From DATLHO01 sp035539855 (GTDB lineage Bacteria; Bacteroidota; Ignavibacteria; OLB7), in NCBI GenBank assembly GCA_035539855.1, contig DATLHO010000327.1, forward strand, positions 1 to 17,591: 17,591 nt of DNA, read 5' to 3'. A program made the translations under genes and the position numbers. Shown here in pieces: positions 7,062-14,326 of the stretch. Each line of letters starts with the position of its first letter. The first letter of the stretch is position 1. The notes beneath the pieces are model-generated. The model had not been told where the DNA came from. It saw only the letters and a list, made by a program, of their open reading frames with translations, and made no database searches.

Positions 7062-9686
7062 ATGGCGTTCGAGACAGAGAGAATCCGCGGGGCGATTCGT
7101 CCGCAGGACAGCGTCACGCTCGTGATCGCGCTCATGGGCGTGGCGATCGCCGTCTTCCTCGACGACGCGGTCATCCGGCTCATCGGCGCGTGTGTCGCGC
7201 TGCTCGGCGGCGCTGCGCTGTACATGACCGTGCGCCAGCGCCAGGATGACAACGTCCAGGTGCACACCCGGCGCACGACGCTGCCGCCGCCCGCGTTCAA
7301 GACGCGCGTGACCACCGACCCCGGCTCGAGCACCAAGCGCATTCACTTCGACGACTTCCAGGAGACCTTCGTCGCCGACGAGGATTCCGAGATCGTCTCG
7401 CAGCGCTCGTCGGCATCGTCGAACGAAGCGCCGCCTCGCGCGGAGTTCCGACCGGCGCCGGCGTCGAGCATCCCCGGCCTCGGCGACGACGGCGACCTCG
7501 AATTCTCCGGCGGCGATGACGGCTCCTTCCGCGTCGTGCGCGCGCCCGCCTCGTCGGGCACGACGCCCGAGAACACCGGCGCGTCGACCGGCGGACAGAA
7601 CGCGAGCTCCGCGTCGATGCCGCCCATGGATGTTCCTCGCGGCGGCTCGAGCGGCGGCGATTCCTCGCGCGGCCAGGCCCCGCGCGGAGCTGCGACGCGC
7701 GCCGATGACTCGCGCGGAGCATCACGGAGTGACGCAGCGAGCGGCGGTTCATCGCGAGGCGATTCCTCGCGCGGTGATGCCTCGCGAGGCGATGCCAGCC
7801 GCGGCGCTGCCTCGCACGGTGATGCCGCGAAGGGCGGTGCGGCGCGAAACGATGCCTCGAGCGGCAACGCGTCGCGCGGCGACGGCGCGCAGGGAGCTGC
7901 GGCGAGCGGTGCGCGAGCGGATGCGTCCGGCGAGACGTCGCGACGCGATGGCTCACGAGGCGATGCAGGGCGCGAAGGCGAACCTGCGAGCCGCTCCGAG
8001 GCGCGTCTCGACACGGGCGGTACGACCGGAGCGACCGCGGGCACGACCGGCGGCGCGACGTCGAAGCCGGCTCCGGGCGCGGGAGCCTCGACCTCCGCTG
8101 TCGCGATCGACGCGCCGGCGATCGAGGCCCAGGCCGATCCGGAGCGCGAGGCGACGCTCGGTCGCAAGCAGGTGCAGATGATCCTCGACGATCTCGCGAG
8201 CGACGAGAGCGACGACGCCAGCGGCAGCGAGCCGCGCGCGGAGTTCGTCCGACTCGTCGGACAGGTGCTCAACGCCGTCGCGCGCAGCATGTCCGCGCGC
8301 TCGATTCTCTTCTGCTGGGTCAATCTCCAGAAGCGCCACATCATTCCGGAGGCGCGTCTGACGACGGGCGCCTTCGAGATTCGCGCCGGCGCGCGTCTGC
8401 CGATCGGCAACGACGTCATCAGCCAGATCGCCGAGAGCGGCATCCCGGAGATCCTCACCGACATCGGCCCGTCGGCCGAGGCGAACCTCATCTCGTACTA
8501 TACCGGACCGGCCGACACACGCTCGTTCGTGGGCGTCCCGGTCTTCTTCCGTCGTGAGGTCGTCGGCGTGCTGGCGGCGGACTCGAGCGAGCTCAACGCG
8601 TTCGACGAGTCGGCAGTCGCGACGCTCGCGGAGTACACGCGGCTGATCACGGGACTGATCCGGGGATACACCGAGAAGTACGATCTGCAACTGACCGCGC
8701 GCACGCTCGAGGCGTTCGAGCGGATGCAGAACGCGTTCGCCGGCGCGGCGCTGACGCCGACGCAGGTCGCGCGCATCCTCTCCGACCAGACCGGCCAGCT
8801 CTTCGATCATCATTACGTCGCGGTCGTGCTCTTCGACGACGGCGTGCGCGAGTGGCGCGTCGCGGCCAGCCACAGCGGTCAGGGCGACTACCACGTCGAT
8901 GGGCTCCGCCCGGACATGACCAACAGCCTCGTCGGGTACGTGACGCGCAACGCCGAGGAGGTGTACCTGGAACAGGTCGACCGCGAGGTGCTCTTCTCGG
9001 CCGAGGAGAGCTTCGCCCAAGGCGGCTCGTTCATCTGCATCCCGCTCGTCGGCACGACGCGCTGCTACGGAGCGCTCGCCGTGGCGCATGCCGCGGCCTC
9101 GGCGTACATCCCGCGTGACATCGACCTGCTTCGCGACCTCGCGCGCTTCGCGGCGATGGCGATCGAGGTCTACAACGTCAACAACGCGATCGAGAATCAG
9201 AGCGTCGTCGACGAAGTGACCGGCGCGTACAACGCCGAGTTCCTCGGCTCGCTGCTGGAGCGCGAGAGCCGGCGGGCGCGCGACTATCGCAAGCCCCTGT
9301 CGTACTCGCTGATCGCGATCGACATCCCGGCGTCGATGCGCGACGCGATGACGCGCGAGCTCGAGGACACGATCGCCTCGAGCGTCGGCACCGCGATCGG
9401 CGCGCTCGTGCGGCCCTACGACGTGGTCGGCCGCCTCGACGCGCGCACGTTCGGTGTGGTTCTTGTTGAGCGCAACGATCAGGAGGCATACCTCTGGGCC
9501 GAGAAGCTGCGCAAGGACGTGGCCGGCAGGATCATCACACACGGCGCCCGGAAGTTCTCCGTGACCGTGTCGGTGGGCATCTGCGACCAGAGCGATCTGC
9601 CCGGCAGTGAAACGATATCCGCCGGAGCGCACCAGGCGCTCGAGCGCGCGCGCACCGGCGAAGGCAACGCGGTCATTCTCTACTAG
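7062..9686 (+). CDS. Membrane-anchored GAF-GAF-degenerate GGDEF signalling protein with RGD-rich linker
   Basis: An 874-residue protein with four parts. Residues 17-33 and about 36-57 are two hydrophobic segments, likely a membrane hairpin. Residues ~130-340 are low-complexity Ser/Arg/Gly/Asp/Ala, including a pentapeptide array at 193-307. Two GAF-like sensor domains follow at about 388-545 and 555-705. The C-terminal ~160 residues read as a GGDEF fold: DEVTGAYN at its start, SVTVSVGIC near its end. The catalytic signature is lost, with DARTF (793-797) where GGDEF should be, so cyclic-di-GMP synthesis is unlikely. The RxxD inhibitory-site motif is kept (R784-PYD787), so it could still bind c-di-GMP or act as a scaffold. 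The ATG at 7062 precedes the first hydrophobic segment; AGAGGAA lies too far upstream (24 bases) for a normal ribosome site. RNase R follows, 176 bases downstream. Confidence 0.85.
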   Translation: MAFETERIRGAIRPQDSVTLVIALMGVAIAVFLDDAVIRLIGACVALLGGAALYMTVRQRQDDNVQVHTRRTTLPPPAFKTRVTTDPGSSTKRIHFDDFQETFVADEDSEIVSQRSSASSNEAPPRAEFRPAPASSIPGLGDDGDLEFSGGDDGSFRVVRAPASSGTTPENTGASTGGQNASSASMPPMDVPRGGSSGGDSSRGQAPRGAATRADDSRGASRSDAASGGSSRGDSSRGDASRGDASRGAASHGDAAKGGAARNDASSGNASRGDGAQGAAASGARADASGETSRRDGSRGDAGREGEPASRSEARLDTGGTTGATAGTTGGATSKPAPGAGASTSAVAIDAPAIEAQADPEREATLGRKQVQMILDDLASDESDDASGSEPRAEFVRLVGQVLNAVARSMSARSILFCWVNLQKRHIIPEARLTTGAFEIRAGARLPIGNDVISQIAESGIPEILTDIGPSAEANLISYYTGPADTRSFVGVPVFFRREVVGVLAADSSELNAFDESAVATLAEYTRLITGLIRGYTEKYDLQLTARTLEAFERMQNAFAGAALTPTQVARILSDQTGQLFDHHYVAVVLFDDGVREWRVAASHSGQGDYHVDGLRPDMTNSLVGYVTRNAEEVYLEQVDREVLFSAEESFAQGGSFICIPLVGTTRCYGALAVAHAAASAYIPRDIDLLRDLARFAAMAIEVYNVNNAIENQSVVDEVTGAYNAEFLGSLLERESRRARDYRKPLSYSLIAIDIPASMRDAMTRELEDTIASSVGTAIGALVRPYDVVGRLDARTFGVVLVERNDQEAYLWAEKLRKDVAGRIITHGARKFSVTVSVGICDQSDLPGSETISAGAHQALERARTGEGNAVILY
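7638..7980 (+). repeat. Degenerate 15-bp (pentapeptide) array, consensus S-[SA]-R-G-D, in the GAF/GGDEF gene
   Basis: In-frame units of 15 bp encode variants of SRGDS/SRGDA (for example SRGDS, SRGDA, SRGDA, SRGAA, SHGDA, then AKGGA, ARNDA, SSGNA, SRGDG). The clearest consecutive copies run from about 7749 to 7898, with weaker ones on both sides. Synonymous differences (TCGCGA, TCGCGC, AGCCGC) show the copies are not all recent. Confidence 0.8.
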
Positions 9687-9862
9687 GACCGGCCGCATCG
9701 AAGGATCACCCGTCGGCGCTCGAACGTCGAGCGACGACGAAGGCTCGCATCGCGAGCCGGCACAACCGTGCGTCCCCGTCGCGAAGACGGCGCGGCGCGG
9801 ACCTCCTTAGCGGCGACGCGCTCGTGCGTGTCGTCGAGAGGCGGCCACCAATCAGGCTCAGC
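9687..9862 (+). other. Intergenic region before rnr, with hairpins
   Basis: These 176 bases hold no convincing gene; an upstream in-frame ATG at 9824 would only add 13 residues to RNase R. Two inverted repeats are seen, at 9711-9739 (listed separately) and a perfect 7-bp stem GGCTCGC/GCGAGCC with a 3-base loop at 9742-9758. A promoter for rnr may follow them, but I cannot name its elements. Confidence 0.5.
9711..9739 (+). terminator. Hairpin after the GAF/GGDEF gene
   Basis: CGTCGGCGCTCG pairs with CGAGCGACGACG (one mismatch) around the loop AACGT, 24 bases after the stop codon. No T-run follows. A second short stem lies immediately downstream at 9742-9758. Confidence 0.45.
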
Positions 9863-12820
9863 ATGAAACGAGAAAAGCAGTCGCCGCGCACGATCGAAAA
9901 GGTCCGCGACGAAATCGTCACCATCCTCACACGCCACGCGCCGGACACGCTCAAGTCGAACGAGCTCTCGAAGCTCATCGGGATCCCCGCGACCGATCCG
10001 GACTACGACATGGTCCGCGACGCCCTCGATGATCTCATCGACTCCGGCGAGGTCTTTCGCGTCAAGCGCACCTACGGCGTCGTCGTTCCCGAGACGCTGA
10101 TCGAGGGACGACTGAAGATGCTCCGCGCCGGACAGTGGAGCATCGTCCCGGACGAGGGACCCGAGTTCGAGGTCGATCTCGACGCGCGCCACCTCTGGAC
10201 GGCGCTGCACGGCGATCGCGTCGTCGCGAGGATCGTGGGCGTGACCGGACCGGGCGAGATTCCCCAGGGCGAGATCACGAGGGTCGTCGAGCGCAAGACC
10301 GACCGCATCGTCGGGACGCTCAAGCGCGGACGCGCCTTCTTCATCGATGCCGACGACCGCAAGATCCACCGCACGTTCAACCTCCACCGCAACGAGCTCG
10401 GCACCGCGCGCGTCGGCGACAAGGTCCTCGCGAAGGTGCACGAGTGGACCGATCCGTACTCCGATCCCGAGGCGACGATCCTCGAGGTCATCGGGCGCGC
10501 GGGCGACATGAAGGCGGAGATCAAATCGATCGCGCTGAAGTTCAATCTGCCGTTCGTGTTCCCGGATGCGGTGCAGAAGGAGGCCGACCGGCATCCCGAG
10601 GTGATTCCCGAGAGCGTCATCCGGCAGCGTCGCGACCTGCGCGCGCTGGACATCTTCACGATCGATCCCCACGACGCGCGCGACTTTGACGACGCGATCT
10701 CGATCGAGGAGCACGACGACGGCGACGTGACGCTCGGCATCCACATCGCCGACGTGAGCCATTACGTGACCGAGGGGAGTCTGCTCGACGAGGAGGCATA
10801 CCGGCGAGGAACTTCGGTCTACCTGGTCACGGGCGTCATTCCGATGCTGCCGGAGCGGCTGTCGAACAACCTCTGCTCGCTGCGTCCGGACGAGGATCGA
10901 CTCGCCTACACGGTGACCGTGCGGCTGTCACCGCGTGGGGCGGTCAAGGACTACGAGATCTTCAAGAGCGTGATCCGCTCGAAGCGTCGCTTCACGTACG
11001 AGGAGGCGCTCGAGGTGCTCGAGAGCGGCAAGGGGGACTACGCGCACGAGCTGCTCGCGATCAACAAGGCGGCGCACGTGCAGCGCGCGCTGCGTCGTCG
11101 CAAGGGAAGCGTCGACTTCGCGTCGACGGAGCTCAAGTTCAAGCTCGACGAGAACGACTTCCCGGTCGAGGTCATCCAGAAGACCGCGACCGAGTCGACG
11201 AAGCTCATCGAGGACTGCATGCTGCTCGCGAACCGCATCGTCGCCGAGCACATCGGCAAGGAGCGATCGAGCAAGCGCGGCGGCGCCGTCGCGCCGTTCG
11301 TCTATCGCATCCACGATTCGCCGCCGAAGGAGAAGCTGCTCGACCTCTCGAATTTCGTCAAGCAGTTCGGCTACTCGATTCCCGTCGACAACGTGCAGCC
11401 GTCGGACATCCAGAAGCTGATCGACTCCGCGCGCGGCACCGACGAGGAGGAGATGATCAACGAGGTGGCGCTGCGGTCGATGGCCAAGGCGGTGTACTCG
11501 GAGTTCAACATCGGTCACTTCGGACTGGCCTTCAAGCACTACAGTCACTTCACGTCGCCGATCCGTCGCTATCCCGACCTGATCGTGCACCGGCTGCTCA
11601 ACGAGTACGCCGAGGGCATGTCGAACGACCGGCGGGCGCACTACGCCGGATCGCTCGGCGAGCTGACCACGCACTGCTCCGAGCGCGAGCGCGCCGCGGT
11701 CGAGGCCGAGCGCGCGTCGATCAAGATCGCCGAGGTCCAGTTCCTCAAGCGCCACGTCGGCGACGTCTTCGAGGGCCTGATCGGCGGCGTCATGCCGTTC
11801 GGATTGTTCGTCGAGCTCAAGCGCTACGGCATCGAAGGCCTCGCGCCCGTGCGGAACATGAAGGACGACTACTACCTCTACGACGAGCGTACGAAGTCGC
11901 TCCGCGGGCGCAGCAACCGCAAGGTCTACCGACTCGGCGATCCGGTGCACGTGCGCGTCATCCGCGTCGACGAGATCAGCTCGCAGATCGACCTGGCGCT
12001 CATCGACGAGGACGAGTACCTCGACGAGGGCGGAGAAGAGGGCAACACCGGAGAGTCCGATCGCGCCGCAGGCGTCGAGCGCTCGACGAGCCGAGGAGGC
12101 CGAGGCGATCGCGGAGGCCGAGGCGATCGAGGAGGCCGACAGGGTGGCGGACGGGCCGACCGTGGGCGACCCACTGGTGGCCGCAAGGTCGGCGGCCGCA
12201 CCGACGGCGGCCGCACCGACGGCGGCCGCACCGACGGCGGCCGCAGAGATGGCGGTCGCGCTGACGGAGGTCGATCTGACGGAGGTCGCGGCGAGAAACG
12301 CCGTGCCGACGGTGGGCGCGCCGCGCAGGACGACGGCAGGGTACGGCAGGGCGGTCGCGGCGACGAAGGCCGGGCTTCCTCGGTTCCGCTTCACGGAGCG
12401 GCGGAGGTCATGGCGTTCCTCGATCAGGCAGCCGGCGGACGGCGCGGCGACGGGAAGGGACGTGACGCAGAGCCCGAGCGCGGCCGTGAGAAGGGCCGCG
12501 GCGGCAAGCAGCCGGCAGCGACGGAGGAGCCCAGGCGCGGCGACTCGAAGCGTGGAGAGACGAAACGCGGCGAGACGAAGAGGGGCGAGTCGCAGACGGG
12601 CGAATCGAAGTCCGGCGAGTCAATAAGCGGCGACTCGAAGCGCGACGGCTCGAAGCGCGACGACTCGAAGCGCGAAGGCTCGAGGCACGGTGACTCGAAG
12701 CGCGACGACGCGAATCGTGGCGACGCGAAGCGCGGCGACGCGAAGCGCGGCGAATCGAGCGTCGGCAAGGCAGCCTCCGACGCGAAGCGAGGTGGAGGCG
12801 GCAAGAAGCGGCGCCGTTGA
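9863..12820 (+). CDS. rnr: Ribonuclease R with very long repetitive C-terminal tail
   Basis: RNase R is a processive 3'-5' exoribonuclease of the RNB (RNase II) family that degrades structured RNA in the cytoplasm. The order is canonical: winged-helix N-terminus (about 10-77), two cold-shock-like domains (about 80-230), RNB catalytic domain (about 250-590) and S1 domain (about 630-715). The catalytic motif DPHDARDFDDA supplies D268, D274, D276 and D277 with the same spacing as the RNase II active-site aspartates. The whole protein is 985 residues; E. coli RNase R is about 813. The extra length is a ~265-residue tail (about 720-985): RGGRGD repeats, a GGR-x-D array and a [ST]KRGE array. The frame is continuous. 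The ATG at 9863 (MKREKQ) is preferred over 9824, because the 13 extra residues carry no conserved sequence. No clear Shine-Dalgarno is seen. Confidence 0.96.
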   Translation: MKREKQSPRTIEKVRDEIVTILTRHAPDTLKSNELSKLIGIPATDPDYDMVRDALDDLIDSGEVFRVKRTYGVVVPETLIEGRLKMLRAGQWSIVPDEGPEFEVDLDARHLWTALHGDRVVARIVGVTGPGEIPQGEITRVVERKTDRIVGTLKRGRAFFIDADDRKIHRTFNLHRNELGTARVGDKVLAKVHEWTDPYSDPEATILEVIGRAGDMKAEIKSIALKFNLPFVFPDAVQKEADRHPEVIPESVIRQRRDLRALDIFTIDPHDARDFDDAISIEEHDDGDVTLGIHIADVSHYVTEGSLLDEEAYRRGTSVYLVTGVIPMLPERLSNNLCSLRPDEDRLAYTVTVRLSPRGAVKDYEIFKSVIRSKRRFTYEEALEVLESGKGDYAHELLAINKAAHVQRALRRRKGSVDFASTELKFKLDENDFPVEVIQKTATESTKLIEDCMLLANRIVAEHIGKERSSKRGGAVAPFVYRIHDSPPKEKLLDLSNFVKQFGYSIPVDNVQPSDIQKLIDSARGTDEEEMINEVALRSMAKAVYSEFNIGHFGLAFKHYSHFTSPIRRYPDLIVHRLLNEYAEGMSNDRRAHYAGSLGELTTHCSERERAAVEAERASIKIAEVQFLKRHVGDVFEGLIGGVMPFGLFVELKRYGIEGLAPVRNMKDDYYLYDERTKSLRGRSNRKVYRLGDPVHVRVIRVDEISSQIDLALIDEDEYLDEGGEEGNTGESDRAAGVERSTSRGGRGDRGGRGDRGGRQGGGRADRGRPTGGRKVGGRTDGGRTDGGRTDGGRRDGGRADGGRSDGGRGEKRRADGGRAAQDDGRVRQGGRGDEGRASSVPLHGAAEVMAFLDQAAGGRRGDGKGRDAEPERGREKGRGGKQPAATEEPRRGDSKRGETKRGETKRGESQTGESKSGESISGDSKRDGSKRDDSKREGSRHGDSKRDDANRGDAKRGDAKRGESSVGKAASDAKRGGGGKKRRR
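12191..12319 (+). repeat. 15-bp tandem array coding GGR-x-D in the RNase R tail
   Basis: Eight in-frame 15-bp units plus a partial one encode GGRTD three times, then GGRRD, GGRAD, GGRSD, GGRGE, KRRAD and GGR. The first three units, GGCGGCCGCACCGAC, are identical at the DNA level, which suggests recent expansion; the later ones vary at silent sites. Confidence 0.88.
12545..12754 (+). repeat. 15-bp tandem array coding [STA]KRG[ED], 14 units, in the RNase R tail
   Basis: Exactly 14 in-frame units of 15 bp (residues 895-964) encode SKRGE, TKRGE, TKRGE, SQTGE, SKSGE, SISGD, SKRDG, SKRDD, SKREG, SRHGD, SKRDD, ANRGD, AKRGD and AKRGE. The last two units are almost identical in DNA (GCGAAGCGCGGCGAC/A), while earlier ones use different codons for the same residues. 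Confidence 0.9.
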
Positions 12821-12853
12821 GCTCGATCGCTTCAGCATTCTCAATGTCATGAA

Positions 12854-12886
12854 GAAGGGGAAGGACCACCGCGGTCCTTCCCCTTC
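12854..12886. terminator. Perfect hairpin between convergent rnr and dinB-like genes, probable bidirectional terminator
   Basis: GAAGGGGAAGGACC pairs perfectly over 14 bp with GGTCCTTCCCCTTC around the loop ACCGC. It sits in the 90-base gap between the rnr stop (12820) and the stop of the minus-strand gene (12911), where one element could serve both. There is no long T-run on either side. Confidence 0.75.
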
Positions 12887-12910
12887 GTTCGTACGCAGAC
12901 ATCTGTGTCG

Positions 12911-13429
12911 TCAGGCGCCGGCGAGAATCCTCGCGATCTGCGCTATGTGCACCATGTCGTGCGCGGCGATGAGCTCGACGACGCGGCGTACGGACTCCTC
13001 GCCGCGCTCGTTGTGCAGACCGCTGCGCTGCCATTGCTCCGGCGTCAGGCTGGCCAGCAGCCGGAGGTTCATCGAGCGAACCGCATCGAGATCCGCGAGG
13101 GCCTCATCGAACGAGGCATCGAGATAGCGCAGCTCGCGCGCCCAGTCGTTCTCGTCGTAGCCGTCGATCGTCGGCATCGTGCCCCCGATGATCTTGCGCA
13201 TGCGGTAGCCGTGCACGAGATCGTTGTCGGCAAGATGACGCACCACGGCCGCGACCGACCACTTTCCGGGGGCCTCCGGACGGTGAATCGCGTCGCGCGA
13301 GCGACCGTCAGTCAGCTCCCTGATGCGGTCTACGAGCGAGCTCTGGACCGCGATCGGATCGTTGTCGGCGAGAATGCCCAGCAGGCGCTGGACGTAGCCG
13401 AGCGCGGGCGGCGTGTTGACGGTTTCCAT
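12911..13429 (-). CDS. DinB-superfamily (four-helix) protein
   Basis: A 172-residue, mostly helical protein of the DinB/DinB_2 group, a fold with three histidines around a divalent metal that includes mycothiol- or bacillithiol-dependent transferases as well as many proteins of unknown role. Visible ligand candidates are H65 (VVRHLADND) and the C-terminal H157-xxx-H161-xx-Q pattern (AAHDMVHIAQI), which is the family hallmark. It has no signal peptide. The ATG at 13429 lies 2 bases after the stop of the VOC gene, so the two are probably translated together. The longer open frame upstream runs through the VOC gene out of frame and is not used. The thiol or substrate is unknown; DNA-damage induction should not be assumed from the name. 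Confidence 0.85.
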   Translation of the reverse strand: METVNTPPALGYVQRLLGILADNDPIAVQSSLVDRIRELTDGRSRDAIHRPEAPGKWSVAAVVRHLADNDLVHGYRMRKIIGGTMPTIDGYDENDWARELRYLDASFDEALADLDAVRSMNLRLLASLTPEQWQRSGLHNERGEESVRRVVELIAAHDMVHIAQIARILAGA

Positions 13430-13431
13430 GG

Positions 13432-14220
13432 TCAGTTCATCGGCGCCATTTCGATGATCGAGAACACGGCGCCGGTCGGATCCTGGATCACCGAGAACGT
13501 GCCGATGTTCGGAATCACGGTCGGCGGCACCTTGATCTCGGCCCCGAGTGCCTTTGCGCTGTCGGCCGACGCTTCGGCGTTCTCGACGGCGAAGTACGGC
13601 ATCCAGTGCGGAGGAATCCCGGCCCACTCCTCGCCCTCCATCGGCATGATGCCGGCGAGCTGCGAATCACCCTTCGAGAGCGTCGTGTAGGTGAAGTCAC
13701 CCATGGGCGACGGCTTGACGTCGTAGCCGAAGAGCGAGCCGTAGAACTCGCCGGCCGCCGGCGCATCCGGCGTGGCAAGCTCGTTCCAGATGACGCCGCC
13801 GACGGCGTTCACGTGCTGCGCGCCCTTGTGGTTCTTCGGCTGCCAGAGACAGATCTGCGCGCCGGTCGGATCCTGCAGGACCGCCATGCGGCCCTCGGTC
13901 ATCACGTCGAACGGCTCGGCAAGCACCGTCGCGTTGAGCTCCTTCGCCTTCGCGACGGAACTGTCGACGTCTTCGACACCGATGTACGACGACCAGTGCG
14001 GCGGTACGCCCATCGCGGCCATCTCCGGCTGCATCGATGAGAGCGCGGCCGCCTGCTTGCCATCCTTCTCGAGCATCGTGTAGACCGCTCCCTCGCCGAC
14101 CGGAACGTCGCGCGGGGTCCAGCCGAAGAGAGCCGTGTAGAACTCCTTCGCCTTTTCCGGGTTGGTCGTGCTCAGATCCCACCAGCAAAACTGTCCCGGT
14201 GTGAACGTGGTGTCGCTCAT
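13432..14220 (-). CDS. Two-domain VOC (glyoxalase/bleomycin-resistance fold) family protein
   Basis: A 262-residue protein made of two vicinal-oxygen-chelate modules, about residues 8-127 and 138-258. The modules are internal duplicates: GVPPHWSSYIGVEDVD (71-86) matches GIPPHWMPYFAVENAE (201-216), and LQDPTGAQICLWQ matches IQDPTGAVFSIIE, both offset by 130 residues. It resembles the 27-kDa antigen/hydroxylase-like group of VOC proteins found in many high-G+C bacteria, whose substrates are mostly unknown. No signal peptide is seen. The ATG at 14220 has one of the few good ribosome sites in the window. The gene leads a likely two-gene operon with the DinB-like gene 2 bp downstream. An upstream extension of the frame to 14430 overlaps the neighbouring gene and has no domain match. 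Confidence 0.9.
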   Translation of the reverse strand: MSDTTFTPGQFCWWDLSTTNPEKAKEFYTALFGWTPRDVPVGEGAVYTMLEKDGKQAAALSSMQPEMAAMGVPPHWSSYIGVEDVDSSVAKAKELNATVLAEPFDVMTEGRMAVLQDPTGAQICLWQPKNHKGAQHVNAVGGVIWNELATPDAPAAGEFYGSLFGYDVKPSPMGDFTYTTLSKGDSQLAGIMPMEGEEWAGIPPHWMPYFAVENAEASADSAKALGAEIKVPPTVIPNIGTFSVIQDPTGAVFSIIEMAPMN

Positions 14221-14225
14221 TGATT

Positions 14226-14232
14226 CTTCCTC
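14226..14232 (-). promoter_or_regulatory. Shine-Dalgarno site of the VOC gene
   Basis: On the minus strand GAGGAAG ends 5 bases before the ATG at 14220, with the GAGG core 8 bases away. It supports this start over the upstream in-frame ones and stands out because most other genes here lack such a site. Confidence 0.7.
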
Positions 14233-14326
14233 GTTGGAAACGGGTGAGTGTAGGAGAAGTGCCAGCGTAATCGACCGAGAGTCGGGGTGTCGGCCGGCAG
14301 AGTGAACAATCGTCGGGCGATCGGTC

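Noticed and set aside
7953..9698. 581-codon open frame opposite the GAF/GGDEF gene
   Set aside because: The translation is Arg/Asp/Val-rich and featureless; it mirrors the coding frame of the real gene.
12030..12820. Possible frameshift or pseudogene end in the rnr tail
   Set aside because: The frame stays open with period-15 repeats in one phase right to a TGA followed by a terminator hairpin, so the tail looks genuine.
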